A DNA stretch of 64,000 nucleotides from Allobosea sp. GTDB lineage: Bacteria; Pseudomonadota; Alphaproteobacteria; Rhizobiales; Beijerinckiaceae. The stretch covers positions 20,667 to 84,666 of the forward strand of contig NZ_JAFKFW010000023.1 in assembly GCF_017308015.1 (NCBI RefSeq), in the 5' to 3' direction. The translations under genes and the position numbers were made by a program. How positions within the stretch are numbered: the stretch's first letter is position 1; the number at the start of each line of letters is the position of its first letter. The notes beneath the pieces are model-generated. The model saw only the letters and a list, made by a program, of their open reading frames with translations, did not search any database and was not told the DNA's origin. Below, in pieces: positions 18,044 through 26,407 of the stretch.

Positions 18044-18297
18044 GCCTGAACGTTACCCCCTTGCCGCTTCCGCCGGTCGCGGACATCAACAGCGCAACTA
18101 ACCCACGCGCGTTCATGGGCGGAGCGCTGGCTTATGCCTGCCTCCATCTAGGCCATGCCTCCGACCATCTCGTCATGGGCGATGGGCCGGCCCTGATGCG
18201 CTCTGTCCGCAAGTTCGCAGCCTTCGCCAAGGCGGCGCTGGATACTCTGCCAGAGGCCATGCGCCAGCTCGACGAGGAAGGCGGCCACGATGACTAG
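18040..18297 (+). CDS. Small hypothetical protein
   Basis: This 85-residue protein starts within an ATGA overlap. It is mostly helical (GGALAYACLHLGHASDHLVM, VRKFAAFAKAALDTLPEAMR) and acidic at the C-terminus (DEEGGHDD). No family is recognised. It is part of the coupled left-arm operon. Confidence 0.6.
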   Translation: MSLNVTPLPLPPVADINSATNPRAFMGGALAYACLHLGHASDHLVMGDGPALMRSVRKFAAFAKAALDTLPEAMRQLDEEGGHDD

Positions 18298-18520
18298 CGT
18301 GGTTCGGTTTCCTCGCGCCAATGAGCGCCGCGTCAAGCGCGTACCGGATGCCGTCGAGGTCGTCCTGGACTTCGGCCTGTGGTGCGCTGCTACCAGTCAG
18401 GGAGGGCGCCTCGTCAGGCGCCACCCCGCCACCCCGAACACACCGGAAGCCGCTGCCGCTCTCGCTCGCGAAATGGCCGAGCGTGATGGCCTGCGCTTCA
18501 TTTCCAACGAGGCAGGATAA
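18290..18520 (+). CDS. Small hypothetical protein
   Basis: This 76-residue protein overlaps the preceding gene by 8 bp. A basic N-terminus (VVRFPRANERRVKRVPD) is followed by a beta/alpha region ending LAREMAERDGLRFISNEAG. Its stop overlaps the next start (TAATG). Function unknown. Confidence 0.58.
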   Translation: MTSVVRFPRANERRVKRVPDAVEVVLDFGLWCAATSQGGRLVRRHPATPNTPEAAAALAREMAERDGLRFISNEAG

Positions 18521-18807
18521 TGACCAGCACGAAAGCTGCTCGCCAGCCTCATCCGTGCGCAGGGTTGAGTAAGCGCGCTCTTGAGGCCTTCGAACAAATC
18601 GCCATCGGCAACGACCTTGGCCACCATCCTCGGACCCTCGAAACCCTCGTTTCCCGCGGCCTGATTGAGCGCAGGCAGGAGCAAGTGCCTGGGCCGTTCC
18701 GTGGCACCTCCATGACCGTTGATCGGTATGACGTGCCGCTGGCCGTGCATGCCAACTGGTGCTCGTGGTGCGCGGAGAACGTCTCCGATGATGAGGCCGC
18801 GCTGTGA
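18520..18807 (+). CDS. Small hypothetical protein, HTH-like
   Basis: This 95-residue protein has a helical core, LSKRALEAFEQIAIGNDLGHHPRTLETLVSRGLIERRQEQ, which resembles a winged-helix domain of the 'layer two helices, then a GLIxR wing' type. Two Cys pairs (CAGLSKR near the start, WCSWC near the end) could bind metal, but the spacing is not a standard finger. It overlaps its neighbours by 1-3 bp in the operon that leads to the replication genes. Confidence 0.6.
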   Translation: MTSTKAARQPHPCAGLSKRALEAFEQIAIGNDLGHHPRTLETLVSRGLIERRQEQVPGPFRGTSMTVDRYDVPLAVHANWCSWCAENVSDDEAAL

Positions 18808-19715
18808 TGACCGCGCCCCTCACTCCCAAGAACTGCGACCTGCGGGATTTCGAGTTCATGTCCTTGGACGTGCGCCGGCTCCTGCGGTCGGATACCTGGC
18901 TAGAGGCCGCGAGCGATCCGCGGCTAGGCCATGCCTCGATGACGCTCTGGGCCGAGTGCTGGCATCAAGTCCCTGCCGGCTCTCTGCCTGACAATGACCG
19001 CGTGCTGGCGCGCCTCGCCATGTGCGATCCCGCCGAGTGGGAGCGCATCCGCGACCGGGCCCTGTCCGGCTGGATCAAGTGCGATGACGGGCGCCTCTAT
19101 CATCCGGTCGTCGCTGAAAAGGCCGTGCAGGCTTTCGAGCGGAAGGGCGAGTTCCGCGAAGCCAACCTCAACCGCAGCGAACGGCAAAAACGCTGGCGCG
19201 ACCGCAGCCGAGATATCTGCGCGCAGCTCCGGTCCTTCGGGATCACCCCACCGGGGGGCGCCAAGCTCGCCACCTTGGAGGGGATGCTGGAGGAGGCCTT
19301 AAGGGACCGAGACGCTACTGTAGACGCTAGTGTAGACGCTACCTCGGGTCGCCCTAGCGTCTCGGAGACGCATAGGACAGTAGACAGTAGATATATATCC
19401 GAAGCTGACGCTTCGGGCGTGGCCGCCCCGGCTTCGCCTGCGGCAGATACTGCCCTCCCCGACTGGCGGGATCGTCTCTTTCGGCAAGGCCTCGCCTCCG
19501 TCAGGCAGTTAACCGGAAAGCCTGATGCGGCGGCGCGGTCGCTGATCGGGAAGTGGCTTCGTGAGGCCAAGGACGATGCCCGCAAGGTGTTGCGCACGAT
19601 CGAGGACGCGCAGGAGCAGAACGCGGCCGAGCCCGTCGCCTGGATCGAAGCCGCATTGAAGGCGCGGCCCGCGCAGCGCTCCGATTCCCTCGCTTTCACG
19701 ATGGGGAGGGGCTGA
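18807..19715 (+). CDS. DUF1376 (YdaU-like) replication-associated protein
   Basis: The product has 302 residues. The N-terminal third matches DUF1376 (FMSLDVRRLLRSDTWLEAAS, LWAECWHQVPAGSLPDNDRVL, YHPVVAEKAVQAFERK), found in phage replication/helicase-loader proteins such as YdaU. A poorly conserved linker follows, in which the DNA repeats a GTAGACGCTA-like unit three times (about 19310-19345). The C-terminal helices (WRDRLFRQGLASVRQLTGKP, ARSLIGKWLREAKDDARKVLR) resemble the DnaT/DnaC-loader tail. It stands just before the primase-helicase, so it may help load it (inference). Confidence 0.78.
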   Translation: MTAPLTPKNCDLRDFEFMSLDVRRLLRSDTWLEAASDPRLGHASMTLWAECWHQVPAGSLPDNDRVLARLAMCDPAEWERIRDRALSGWIKCDDGRLYHPVVAEKAVQAFERKGEFREANLNRSERQKRWRDRSRDICAQLRSFGITPPGGAKLATLEGMLEEALRDRDATVDASVDATSGRPSVSETHRTVDSRYISEADASGVAAPASPAADTALPDWRDRLFRQGLASVRQLTGKPDAAARSLIGKWLREAKDDARKVLRTIEDAQEQNAAEPVAWIEAALKARPAQRSDSLAFTMGRG

Positions 19716-19717
19716 GC

Positions 19718-21499
19718 ATGGATTACCTCGAAACCGCCAAGGCCGAAGGCATCCGGCTTCGCTCATGGGCGCAGGGCAACCACAAGACGACCTGCCCGCG
19801 CTGCTCGCATCTCCGCAAAAAGAAAACCGACCCTTGCCTGTCCGTCACCGTGTTTGCCGATCGGGTCCGCTGGCAGTGCCATCACTGCGGTTGGACCGGC
19901 GGCGCCGGGGGCGATGATTTCAGGCGCAACCCCGTCCGCGAGGTCCGCATGTTCAATCGTCCTGTTCGTATCGAGAACCCCGAACGCCCCGACAAGCTGC
20001 TGGCTTGGTTCGCCGGCCGGGGCATCTCCGCTGCCGCCGTCGAGCGCATGGGTATCTATCGCACCCGCCAGTGGTTTCCGCAGCTTGAGGCCGAGGCCAG
20101 TTGCATCGCCTTCCCCTACGAATGGGCCGGCACGCTGCGCAATGTGAAGTACCGCGACAACGACAAGAACTTTCGCCAGGAGAAGAACCCCGAGCCCGTC
20201 CTTTACAACGCCGATGCGATCAAGCCGGGTGAGGATCTGATTTTCGTTGAGGGCGAAATGGACGTGCTCGCCTTCATCGAAGCGGGTCTGTCCAATGTGG
20301 TCAGCCTGCCGAATGGTGCGCCCGATCGGCCCGAGCAGTCGGATAAGCGGTATGAGCCTTTGGCCACGCATGCGGCCGAACTGGAGGCCGCCGGTCGTAT
20401 CCTGATCGCGACCGATATGGACGGCCCCGGCGAACTGCTGGCGCAGGAGCTAGCCCGCCGTCTGGGCAAGGATCGATGCTGGCGCGTCACCTTCCCGGCC
20501 GATGAGACGACGCAGACGAAGGACGCTAACGAGTGCTTGATGCAGTTCGGGAAGGGCGTGCTGCGGGGGCGCGTCGACAATGCCGAGCCCTGGCCGATCG
20601 ATGGCCTCTATGGCGCAGACACGTTCGCGGACGAGGTGCTGGCCACCTATCGCGGCGAAGGGCCTAAGCCTCTCTCGCTCGGGATGGGGCGGGACATGGA
20701 TCAGGCTTTCAAGGTGCTGCCCGGCCAGTTCGTCGTTGTGACCGGCATCCCCAACCACGGCAAGAGCCGATGGCTGGATCAGGCCGCCGCGACCATGTCG
20801 GAGCTGCACGGATGGCGCTGGGCCGTGTTCTCACCCGAGACGGGCAGCGAAAACCACATCATCGACCTATGCGAGATTCACGCTGCACTGCCGTTCCATG
20901 ATGGCCCGTCGATGCGCATGGACGAGGAGCAGTTGCATACCTCGATGCGGTGGGTTCACGAGCGCTTCATGTTCATCGACTCGGGCGAGCATACCCCGTC
21001 GATCGATTGGGTTCTGGAGCGTGCGAAGGCTGCCGTTCTGCGAAAGGGCATCAATGGCCTGATCGTCGACCCCTACAACGAACTGGAGGCCGGCCGCCCT
21101 CAAGGCATGACGGAAACGGAGTTCGTCTCGCAGCTCATCAGCAAGTGCAAGCGCTTCGCCAAGGTCCACGGCGTGACGGTGTTCATGGTTGCGCACCCGA
21201 CGAAGATATCGAACCCGGCTGGCGGCAAAGAGCCTGTGCCGGGCCTCTATGACATCTCGGGCTCGGCTCACTGGCGCAACAAGGCGGATGCCGGCTTGGT
21301 CGTTTACCGCGACTTCGAAGACCGCTGCACCATGGTCATTGCGAAGAAGATCAGGCGGCAGCCCATCTGCGGTCATCCGGGGCAGGTGAAGTTCTGGTTC
21401 ATGAGCGCGAGCCGTCGCTTCGAAGTGGTCGAAGGGAGCTATCGCACCCAGGGCCAGGAAACCGGGTCCGCCGCCAACAACAACCGTCGCTCCGCGTGA
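19718..21499 (+). CDS. Phage-type primase-helicase (zinc finger, Toprim, RecA-like)
   Basis: This 593-residue T7 gp4/Twinkle-like protein probably primes and unwinds the element's DNA. A four-Cys zinc finger uses Cys26, Cys29, Cys54 and Cys57 (CPRC, CHHC). The Toprim core has EGEMD at 178-182 and TDMDGPG at 232-238. The DnaB-like helicase domain has Walker A GIPNHGKS at 343-350, Walker B INGLIVDPYNELE, and a later FMVAHPTKI block. All key residues are present. It follows the DUF1376 gene by 2 bp. A short C-terminal fragment of a second, broken copy lies at 24737-24871. Confidence 0.93.
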   Translation: MDYLETAKAEGIRLRSWAQGNHKTTCPRCSHLRKKKTDPCLSVTVFADRVRWQCHHCGWTGGAGGDDFRRNPVREVRMFNRPVRIENPERPDKLLAWFAGRGISAAAVERMGIYRTRQWFPQLEAEASCIAFPYEWAGTLRNVKYRDNDKNFRQEKNPEPVLYNADAIKPGEDLIFVEGEMDVLAFIEAGLSNVVSLPNGAPDRPEQSDKRYEPLATHAAELEAAGRILIATDMDGPGELLAQELARRLGKDRCWRVTFPADETTQTKDANECLMQFGKGVLRGRVDNAEPWPIDGLYGADTFADEVLATYRGEGPKPLSLGMGRDMDQAFKVLPGQFVVVTGIPNHGKSRWLDQAAATMSELHGWRWAVFSPETGSENHIIDLCEIHAALPFHDGPSMRMDEEQLHTSMRWVHERFMFIDSGEHTPSIDWVLERAKAAVLRKGINGLIVDPYNELEAGRPQGMTETEFVSQLISKCKRFAKVHGVTVFMVAHPTKISNPAGGKEPVPGLYDISGSAHWRNKADAGLVVYRDFEDRCTMVIAKKIRRQPICGHPGQVKFWFMSASRRFEVVEGSYRTQGQETGSAANNNRRSA

Positions 21500-21507
21500 G
21501 GTCCACT

Positions 21508-21717
21508 ATGACGATGCAAGACAAGATCGAGACGTTTGCTCATGAGCAGGCCAAGCAGCTCTGCCACGAGCTGCGCATGCTGGGCTCGCCAACGCGAGGC
21601 GAGCACGTGGGCGCCAAGCAGTCTGGCACCATCCTCTGGGAGCGCGACGGCTGGCCCTTCGTTGAGGCGAAGATTGCGCAGGCGCTCGCTAATGCCATGC
21701 GGAGGGCTGGCAAATGA
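21508..21717 (+). CDS. Small hypothetical protein
   Basis: The product has 69 residues from the ATG at 21508, 8 bp after the helicase stop; a GTG at 21496 would overlap it. Helical, with EQAKQLCHELRMLG and the ending FVEAKIAQALANAMRRAGK. Its stop overlaps the next ATG (ATGA). No family recognised. Confidence 0.58.
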   Translation: MTMQDKIETFAHEQAKQLCHELRMLGSPTRGEHVGAKQSGTILWERDGWPFVEAKIAQALANAMRRAGK

Positions 21718-22784
21718 CCGCCGCCGCAACCGCATCCAAATTGGACATGGACAAGTTTGCCAAGGTCCACCGCCTGATGAGCGGAGGCGCGACTGAGGGC
21801 GAGCGCGCTGCGGCTCGGGCTCGGGCTCGGGCTGAAGCCATGGCAGCACGCGCTGGGATGACACTCAAGCAGGCGTCGTCCAAAATGGACAGCAAGGCCA
21901 AAGCGCAACCCGCTGCCGCTCAACCATCATCCGACTGGCGCGACATCTTCCGCGGCATGGACGATTGGATGGAGGAGAAGCACCCAGGCTACAAAGCGAG
22001 CCAGGCGGAGAAGAAAACCGCCCGCGAGGAACGTCGGGCCGACCGGCGTCGTGCGCTTCTGAAGCGATTTGGGAATGTGTCAGCCGTTTTCGCTTTGACG
22101 GAAATCGAGCGGGCGCTGTTCGTCGCCGCCGCGCCGTTTGCAAAGCGGAAAATCAACATGGACTGGTGCGGTACGCAGAAGTTCGCGTTCACCTGCAATT
22201 TAGGGGGCGCTGGCGAGCTGGATTTTCTCAGCAAGGCTGACCCCGCGGCGGTTGCTGCAATTCGCGAGGGCTGGCCGATGCCGCAGAAATTGCACGGCAT
22301 GCTTGCCGAGGCGTTGATGTGGGACAAGCTGCATGATGACCGAAGCGCATTTGTCGAGGGCGAATATCGTCACCACCTTGAAGTATTCGCCCGGATGGAG
22401 CTGCTGGAACGCGACCTGCACAATCGCCCCGCGGAATCTTGGGACGATGTACAAGCCCGGTTCGCCTGGGAAAAGCATAAGTTCGAGCGACAGTGGATCG
22501 ACCCGACCGAGGAGAAGGAAGACGGGCTCGTAATGACCCTCCGCCGCGACTTTGAAATGCTTCGCCGACGCTACGAGGCTCCCGCTCAAAATGGACAGGA
22601 CGAAGCCTGTGCCAAATCGACGGGCACCAATTGGCGCACCAATGCCGATAAGCAGCGCGACGTCATCTCGCTGTTGAACGAGGCGCCGCATTTGTCAGAC
22701 CGGGAGATCGGGCGGCGCACCGGAGTGAGCCCGCAGACTGCGTCCACCTGGCGGAAGAAGCTCGCAAACCAGTGTCCAACTTGA
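21714..22784 (+). CDS. DUF2786-like protein with C-terminal HTH
   Basis: This 356-residue protein has an N-terminus (DKFAKVHRLMSGGATEGERA, then ARARAEAMAARAGM) that resembles DUF2786, a short helical domain common in phage proteins. A charged linker follows. The middle region (LTEIERALFVAAAPF, MDWCGTQKFAFTCNLGG) is not recognised. The last 50 residues (QRDVISLLNEAPHLSDREIGRRTGVSPQTASTWRKKL) form a clear helix-turn-helix. It may be the regulator or DNA-binding partner of the replication operon it closes. Function is inferred from the HTH only. Confidence 0.7.
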   Translation: MTAAATASKLDMDKFAKVHRLMSGGATEGERAAARARARAEAMAARAGMTLKQASSKMDSKAKAQPAAAQPSSDWRDIFRGMDDWMEEKHPGYKASQAEKKTAREERRADRRRALLKRFGNVSAVFALTEIERALFVAAAPFAKRKINMDWCGTQKFAFTCNLGGAGELDFLSKADPAAVAAIREGWPMPQKLHGMLAEALMWDKLHDDRSAFVEGEYRHHLEVFARMELLERDLHNRPAESWDDVQARFAWEKHKFERQWIDPTEEKEDGLVMTLRRDFEMLRRRYEAPAQNGQDEACAKSTGTNWRTNADKQRDVISLLNEAPHLSDREIGRRTGVSPQTASTWRKKLANQCPT

Positions 22785-22809
22785 GCACTGAACGAGCATC
22801 GGGAAAATA

Positions 22810-22903
22810 GGCTCAATACCTCAGTTTTTCTGCACCCCGTTTTAGGGGCTCAATACCGCAAACGTGACGCGCGAAAATTAGGCTCAATACCGCAGTTTTT
22901 GTG
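22810..22903 (+). repeat. Three direct repeats of GGCTCAATACC
   Basis: GGCTCAATACC occurs at 22810-22820, 22847-22857 and 22881-22891. Copies 1 and 3 share a longer block of about 29 bases (AAAAT-AGGCTCAATACC-CAGTTTTT-TGC with few differences). They fill the gap between two convergent genes, next to the replication module. Copy spacing is 37 and 34 bp. An iteron-like origin or a protein-binding array is possible. CCCC-GTTTTA-GGGG (22835-22848) is a weak hairpin between copies 1 and 2. Confidence 0.6.
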
Positions 22904-22920
22904 CGTCGCGCCCGGAACCA

Positions 22921-24087
22921 TCATTTGGGACCGTCTTCGTCGAACATGACGAAACTTCCGTTGGCGACGGGATCAATGCGATCAGCCTGGGAAATTGCCC
23001 ACCTTCGCCATTTATCGAGTTTCTCGCGAGCGATATTACCGGGCCGCTTTTCCCACTCACGCACCGCTTGATCAACATAGGACCGAATAGCAGATGCCTT
23101 TCGGAGATTGTCCGCGTCATCGAGCAGCCGTTTGACCCGCGCTTGCTCCAGAGCCGCTTGCTGCTCCTTGGTTTCGCGCTCGATGCGCTCCCGCTCTTGA
23201 CGGTCTCGCTCTATCGCGAGGTCCCGCCGTTGGATGCGCCAGTCCCTTAGGTCTGCGAACCCTTGGCGGTAACTGAGTTCTGCATCAACAAATAGCTCCG
23301 TAAGGATTTCCGCGGCCGATGCTTCCAGCTTGCCGCTCTCGGTGTCGGACCAGACCCGACCGCCCGATTCTCGCTCATCTCGAAATGGCCCGAGCACGAC
23401 CTCGACCTCTTCGCGCTCTTCTCGCTCGCGACGACCGGATATCGTCTTGTAAGAGTGTTTGGCGACCTTGCGTACCGAGAGCCCGATCCGCGTTTCACCG
23501 ACAGTGGCCTCAAATTCCAGTTTGTCTTTGTCGCCGCGGCGCCATTTCGCACCAGCCCTCTCCCCCGCCAGCAAGAGCCCGTTTGCGATTCTCAGGCGCC
23601 TTCGGTCGAGAGGACTTTGAAAGCGCGGGCGCGGCCAGGAGAATCCACTTGCCCTTTCCTGCTCCACCAATTTCTGTTCTTCAGAAATCAGCGTCGCGAT
23701 TTGGACATGAGCTCTCGTGATGCGATCCGGAATATTGACTGTTCCCACGAGCGCGTGCGCCCGGTTGCGCACGGCGGTCTCGTCCTCGTCGAAATCTGGA
23801 AGTTCGGGAACGAAATCGTCGGGCGCGTCATTCCACAGCCGCCATTGAGAGTCGCCGATGACAAGGACTTCCGGTTTTCCCAGGCCTCTTTGGGGCAGCG
23901 CTATTTTGACGGTCCTCTTCCCGGCCTGCAGCTTGTTCCAATGTCCCTGCGGTGGCGTCGGCACATCGAATTTCTTGCATGCCTTCTTCAAGGCAACGTC
24001 TGAAATGCCGAACCGCTCGCACAGCTTCCAAAGCGGTTCGGCCCACACCAGGTCGTAGAGCTCTCTTCGGGTGCACGTCTGTGGCAA
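22921..24087 (-). CDS. Hypothetical protein with N-terminal HTH-like domain
   Basis: This 388-residue protein begins TRRELYDLVWAEPLWKLCERFGISDVALKK, a helix-turn-helix-like opening ('YDLVWxxPxxxLxxxFGISDVxLxKxCK') followed by FDVPTPPQGHWNKLQAGK. I recognise this pattern from many proteobacterial hypothetical proteins of similar length but know no function. A long charged coiled coil spans about residues 290-350 (RDRQERERIERETKEQQAAL). It is on the opposite strand to the replication module, with GC and codon use similar to it. Probably cargo. Confidence 0.75.
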   Translation of the reverse strand: MPQTCTRRELYDLVWAEPLWKLCERFGISDVALKKACKKFDVPTPPQGHWNKLQAGKRTVKIALPQRGLGKPEVLVIGDSQWRLWNDAPDDFVPELPDFDEDETAVRNRAHALVGTVNIPDRITRAHVQIATLISEEQKLVEQERASGFSWPRPRFQSPLDRRRLRIANGLLLAGERAGAKWRRGDKDKLEFEATVGETRIGLSVRKVAKHSYKTISGRREREEREEVEVVLGPFRDERESGGRVWSDTESGKLEASAAEILTELFVDAELSYRQGFADLRDWRIQRRDLAIERDRQERERIERETKEQQAALEQARVKRLLDDADNLRKASAIRSYVDQAVREWEKRPGNIAREKLDKWRRWAISQADRIDPVANGSFVMFDEDGPK

Positions 24088-24149
24088 GCTCGCCCCCAGC
24101 GTCTATCGCGACATTTCCGACACTATGGAAGCCGGAGAGGAGGACACCA

Positions 24150-24368
24150 ATGGCAGAAACGCGTATCGACCTGGCAATTGAGGCAGGAGCCAAGGCCATG
24201 CATGAGAGCGCTCGTGAAAAGCGCCAGTTCACCTGGGAGCAATCGTCGGAGGAGTGGCGGCGTGATTTGCGCGCCTTCGTTCGGCCCATCGTTGAGGCCG
24301 CGCTGGAATCCTCCGATGAATTTCTGGCTGCGGCTACACGCAGGAAGCCCACTCCGGAGAATAGATAG
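24150..24368 (+). CDS. Small hypothetical protein
   Basis: The product has 72 residues from the ATG at 24150, backed by a strong ribosome site (GGAGAGGAGG, 6 bp spacing). It is helical: IDLAIEAGAKAMHESAREKR and FVRPIVEAALESSDEFLAAA. The pattern 'AxxAGAxAMxxxxxxxRxxxxxxxxxxxWRxxLRxxVRPIVEAAL' is typical of small phage proteins in alphaproteobacteria. It is divergent from the 388-residue gene. Confidence 0.7.
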   Translation: MAETRIDLAIEAGAKAMHESAREKRQFTWEQSSEEWRRDLRAFVRPIVEAALESSDEFLAAATRRKPTPENR

Positions 24369-24736
24369 CCCCGCCATGACTCAGTGGCTGGCGCTGGCTG
24401 GCCCTGATGAGGCCACGGCTGGGGTGGTAGCCGAGCCAGCACGAATGCGGCCCGCGACTCTGAAGACGCCACCTGCGCTTTGACGTCCAGTTCACTCCCG
24501 AATGAGATCCCTGCTCCGCCTCATGTGGGGTACGGCAGCACTGGCGAAGGTCAAGCGCATCGAGTGCAACAGCAAGGCATCGCTCGCCTTCAGTTTCTGG
24601 CTCCGTCCCGAGGGTGAGTATGGCACCGCCGACGGCATCGCTCACAGCGTAGCCGCGGCGGCCTGCGGTTCTTCGGCGGCCAAAATGGGATCACGGTGTA
24701 CTATCCCGATGGCGCGTCCGTCACGCTTGATCCTGG
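24369..24736. other. Gene-free stretch with decayed coding sequence
   Basis: No intact gene is seen. Between about 24650 and 24735 the plus strand reads LRFFGGQNGITVYYPDGASV in one frame, preceded by a protein-like stretch in another frame (WLRPEGEYGTADGIAHS). This suggests a frameshifted phage gene relic. Confidence 0.4.
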
Positions 24737-24871
24737 ATGGCCGAGATCTGCCAGGTGAAGTTCTGGTTCATGGGGGAAGTTCGACGGTTTGAGGCAGTCG
24801 CCGGCAGTGCAGACCTCTCGGCGCTTCGTAGATCCCCTCCAAAATCCCGTCAGCCACAGATTGCGCCTTGA
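24737..24871 (+). pseudogene. C-terminal fragment of a second primase-helicase
   Basis: The frame from the ATG at 24737 reads QVKFWFMGEVRRFEAVAGS. This aligns with the C-terminus of the primase-helicase at 21383-21450 (QVKFWFMSASRRFEVVEGS), and the first 21 bases of the match are identical. Only about 20 residues are related; the rest of the gene is missing. It is a relic of a duplicated or recombined replication gene. Confidence 0.65.
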
Positions 24872-24918
24872 TCCTTTGTACCAATGAGGCGAGCATTAAT
24901 TGGTGCTTCGGGGGGATC

Positions 24919-25374
24919 ATGCGGACAATTGGTATCAGAGCGGCGCCCAGCGCCGTGACGTTTGCTGTGTATGACGCCGCGGCTCAGGTCGTTGTGAACG
25001 TCGAGCAGATAGTCATACCAGCGGCATTCGAAACTCCCGACGCGCTTAAATACATTAGGAGCAACCTGCTTGACGTACTCAGGGAGTACAAAGTCACTCG
25101 TGCAGGCATCCGCGCTACGGAACCTTCGGCGCAAAATCCTTCTATCCCACGCATAGAAATAGAAGGCGTACTGAAGGAGGCTTTTGCAAGTAGCGACCTC
25201 GAAGCCTTTTATGTAGGTCATATCTCATCGATCGCATCGCGTCTCGGTATCGACCGAGCCGCACTCAAGCCAATGATTGATGGAGAGAGCGATCCCGGCA
25301 TAGAAAACTGGGACCGGATGAATAAAGAACAGCGGGAGGCTGTTTTGTGCGCGAGGGGAGCAGTTAATGCTTAG
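24919..25374 (+). CDS. Hypothetical protein of kinase operon, RNase H-like?
   Basis: The product has 151 residues from the ATG at 24919 (GGGGGAT site upstream). It begins with strand-rich sequence (RTIGIRAAPSAVTFAVYD, VVNVEQIVIP) and continues with helix-strand units (YIRSNLLDVLREYKVTRAGI, IEIEGVLKEAFASSDLEAFY). That order resembles an RNase H/RuvC-like fold of the DUF3010 kind, but the catalytic acids are not evident, so an inactive or sensing domain is possible. Its end overlaps the kinase gene by 8 bp, so the two are coupled. The region is more AT-rich than the rest of the element. Function unknown; the fold call is inference. Confidence 0.65.
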   Translation: MRTIGIRAAPSAVTFAVYDAAAQVVVNVEQIVIPAAFETPDALKYIRSNLLDVLREYKVTRAGIRATEPSAQNPSIPRIEIEGVLKEAFASSDLEAFYVGHISSIASRLGIDRAALKPMIDGESDPGIENWDRMNKEQREAVLCARGAVNA

Positions 25375-26407
25375 GCCGTACAAAAGGGCGGAGCTAAATT
25401 TTGCTGAAATTCGAGAGATAGGCGCCGACGGCAGAAATTCGAAAACTCATCTGGTTCGCGACGCCCAACTGGGTGCCGAGATTGTCATGAAGACAATCGC
25501 AAAAGCCGATCTTATCGATCCTGCAGAATTCTTTGACGAGGCCAAGCATCTCTACGCGACGGCTCATCAAAACGTGGTGCAAATACATTACGCCTGCGAG
25601 GATGCCGACAGCGTATATATCGCCATGCCATTTTACATTCGCGGGTCGGTCAAGGGGCTTATGGCGGCCAGCAGACTAACCGTGCGGGAAGTCATCAGGC
25701 TCGGATGCCAATTGCTTTGCGGTGTTCATAATATACATTCTAAAGGACTGATACATTTCGATATAAAACCGGACAATGTATTACTTTCTAAGCGGAGCGA
25801 GGCTCTGCTTTCTGATTTCGGGCTAGCGAAACAAATGCAGCTCGGCTTTGCTCAACCTAATGGCTTCTATCTGAAGATGGCACCCCCAGAGGCCGTTGGC
25901 GGGCCGCCGTATGATTTGCGGTTCGACATTTACCAAATCGGCCTGACGCTATATCGCATGATCAATGGAAATGACGAGTTCTATCGGCAGTTTGCTCCTT
26001 TCTATGACGCCCTCGGAAACATAGACCGGCCCGCGCTAGCGGCAGCAATCATTGCCGGGGCCTTTCCCGATCGGCAAGCCTTTGGCGAGCACGTTCAGGT
26101 CAAGCTGCGTCGGGTGGTGGCAAAGTGTCTGGAGCCGAACCCGCTTGATCGTTATCCATCGGCTCTTGCGGTAGCTAACGCCCTCGCGGCGATTGACGAA
26201 TGTCTGGACTGGCGGCCGGTTGAAGACCCTGTTAACAAGGTTTGGATAAAGAACGAAAACGGAACGGAGAAACGCTTCGTTGTGAACTCTGACGGCTCTA
26301 CCGAGTTTACAACTACGGTGCTGGGGGGCGCGGCTCGGCGAAAGCGCGACCTTTGTAAGGCTCGGATGACGAGACGGGAGATTGAGGGAACTCTCAAATC
26401 AAACTGA
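25367..26407 (+). CDS. Eukaryote-like Ser/Thr protein kinase
   Basis: This 346-residue cytoplasmic kinase has most of the Hanks motifs: ATP-anchoring Lys42 (IVMKTIAK), C-helix Glu58 (FFDEAKHL), catalytic loop H130-F-D132-I-K134-P-D-N137, magnesium-binding D150-F-G, an APE-like MAPPE, and the F-helix Asp in RFDIYQIGLTL. The glycine loop is degenerate (IGADGRNS). The catalytic loop reads HFD, not HRD, so activity probably does not need activation-loop phosphorylation. There is no membrane helix or PASTA domain; a small C-terminal extension follows residue about 290. It sits between two small co-encoded proteins that may be partners or substrates. Confidence 0.9.
   Translation: MLRPYKRAELNFAEIREIGADGRNSKTHLVRDAQLGAEIVMKTIAKADLIDPAEFFDEAKHLYATAHQNVVQIHYACEDADSVYIAMPFYIRGSVKGLMAASRLTVREVIRLGCQLLCGVHNIHSKGLIHFDIKPDNVLLSKRSEALLSDFGLAKQMQLGFAQPNGFYLKMAPPEAVGGPPYDLRFDIYQIGLTLYRMINGNDEFYRQFAPFYDALGNIDRPALAAAIIAGAFPDRQAFGEHVQVKLRRVVAKCLEPNPLDRYPSALAVANALAAIDECLDWRPVEDPVNKVWIKNENGTEKRFVVNSDGSTEFTTTVLGGAARRKRDLCKARMTRREIEGTLKSN

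Noticed and set aside
22810-22903. Possible CRISPR array
   Set aside because: Only three short units, unequal spacing of 37 and 34 bp, one unit much shorter than the others, and no cas genes.
24376-24483. 35-codon frame (MTQWLALAGPDE...)
   Set aside because: Good start context is lacking and no conserved feature is seen; lies in a decayed stretch.
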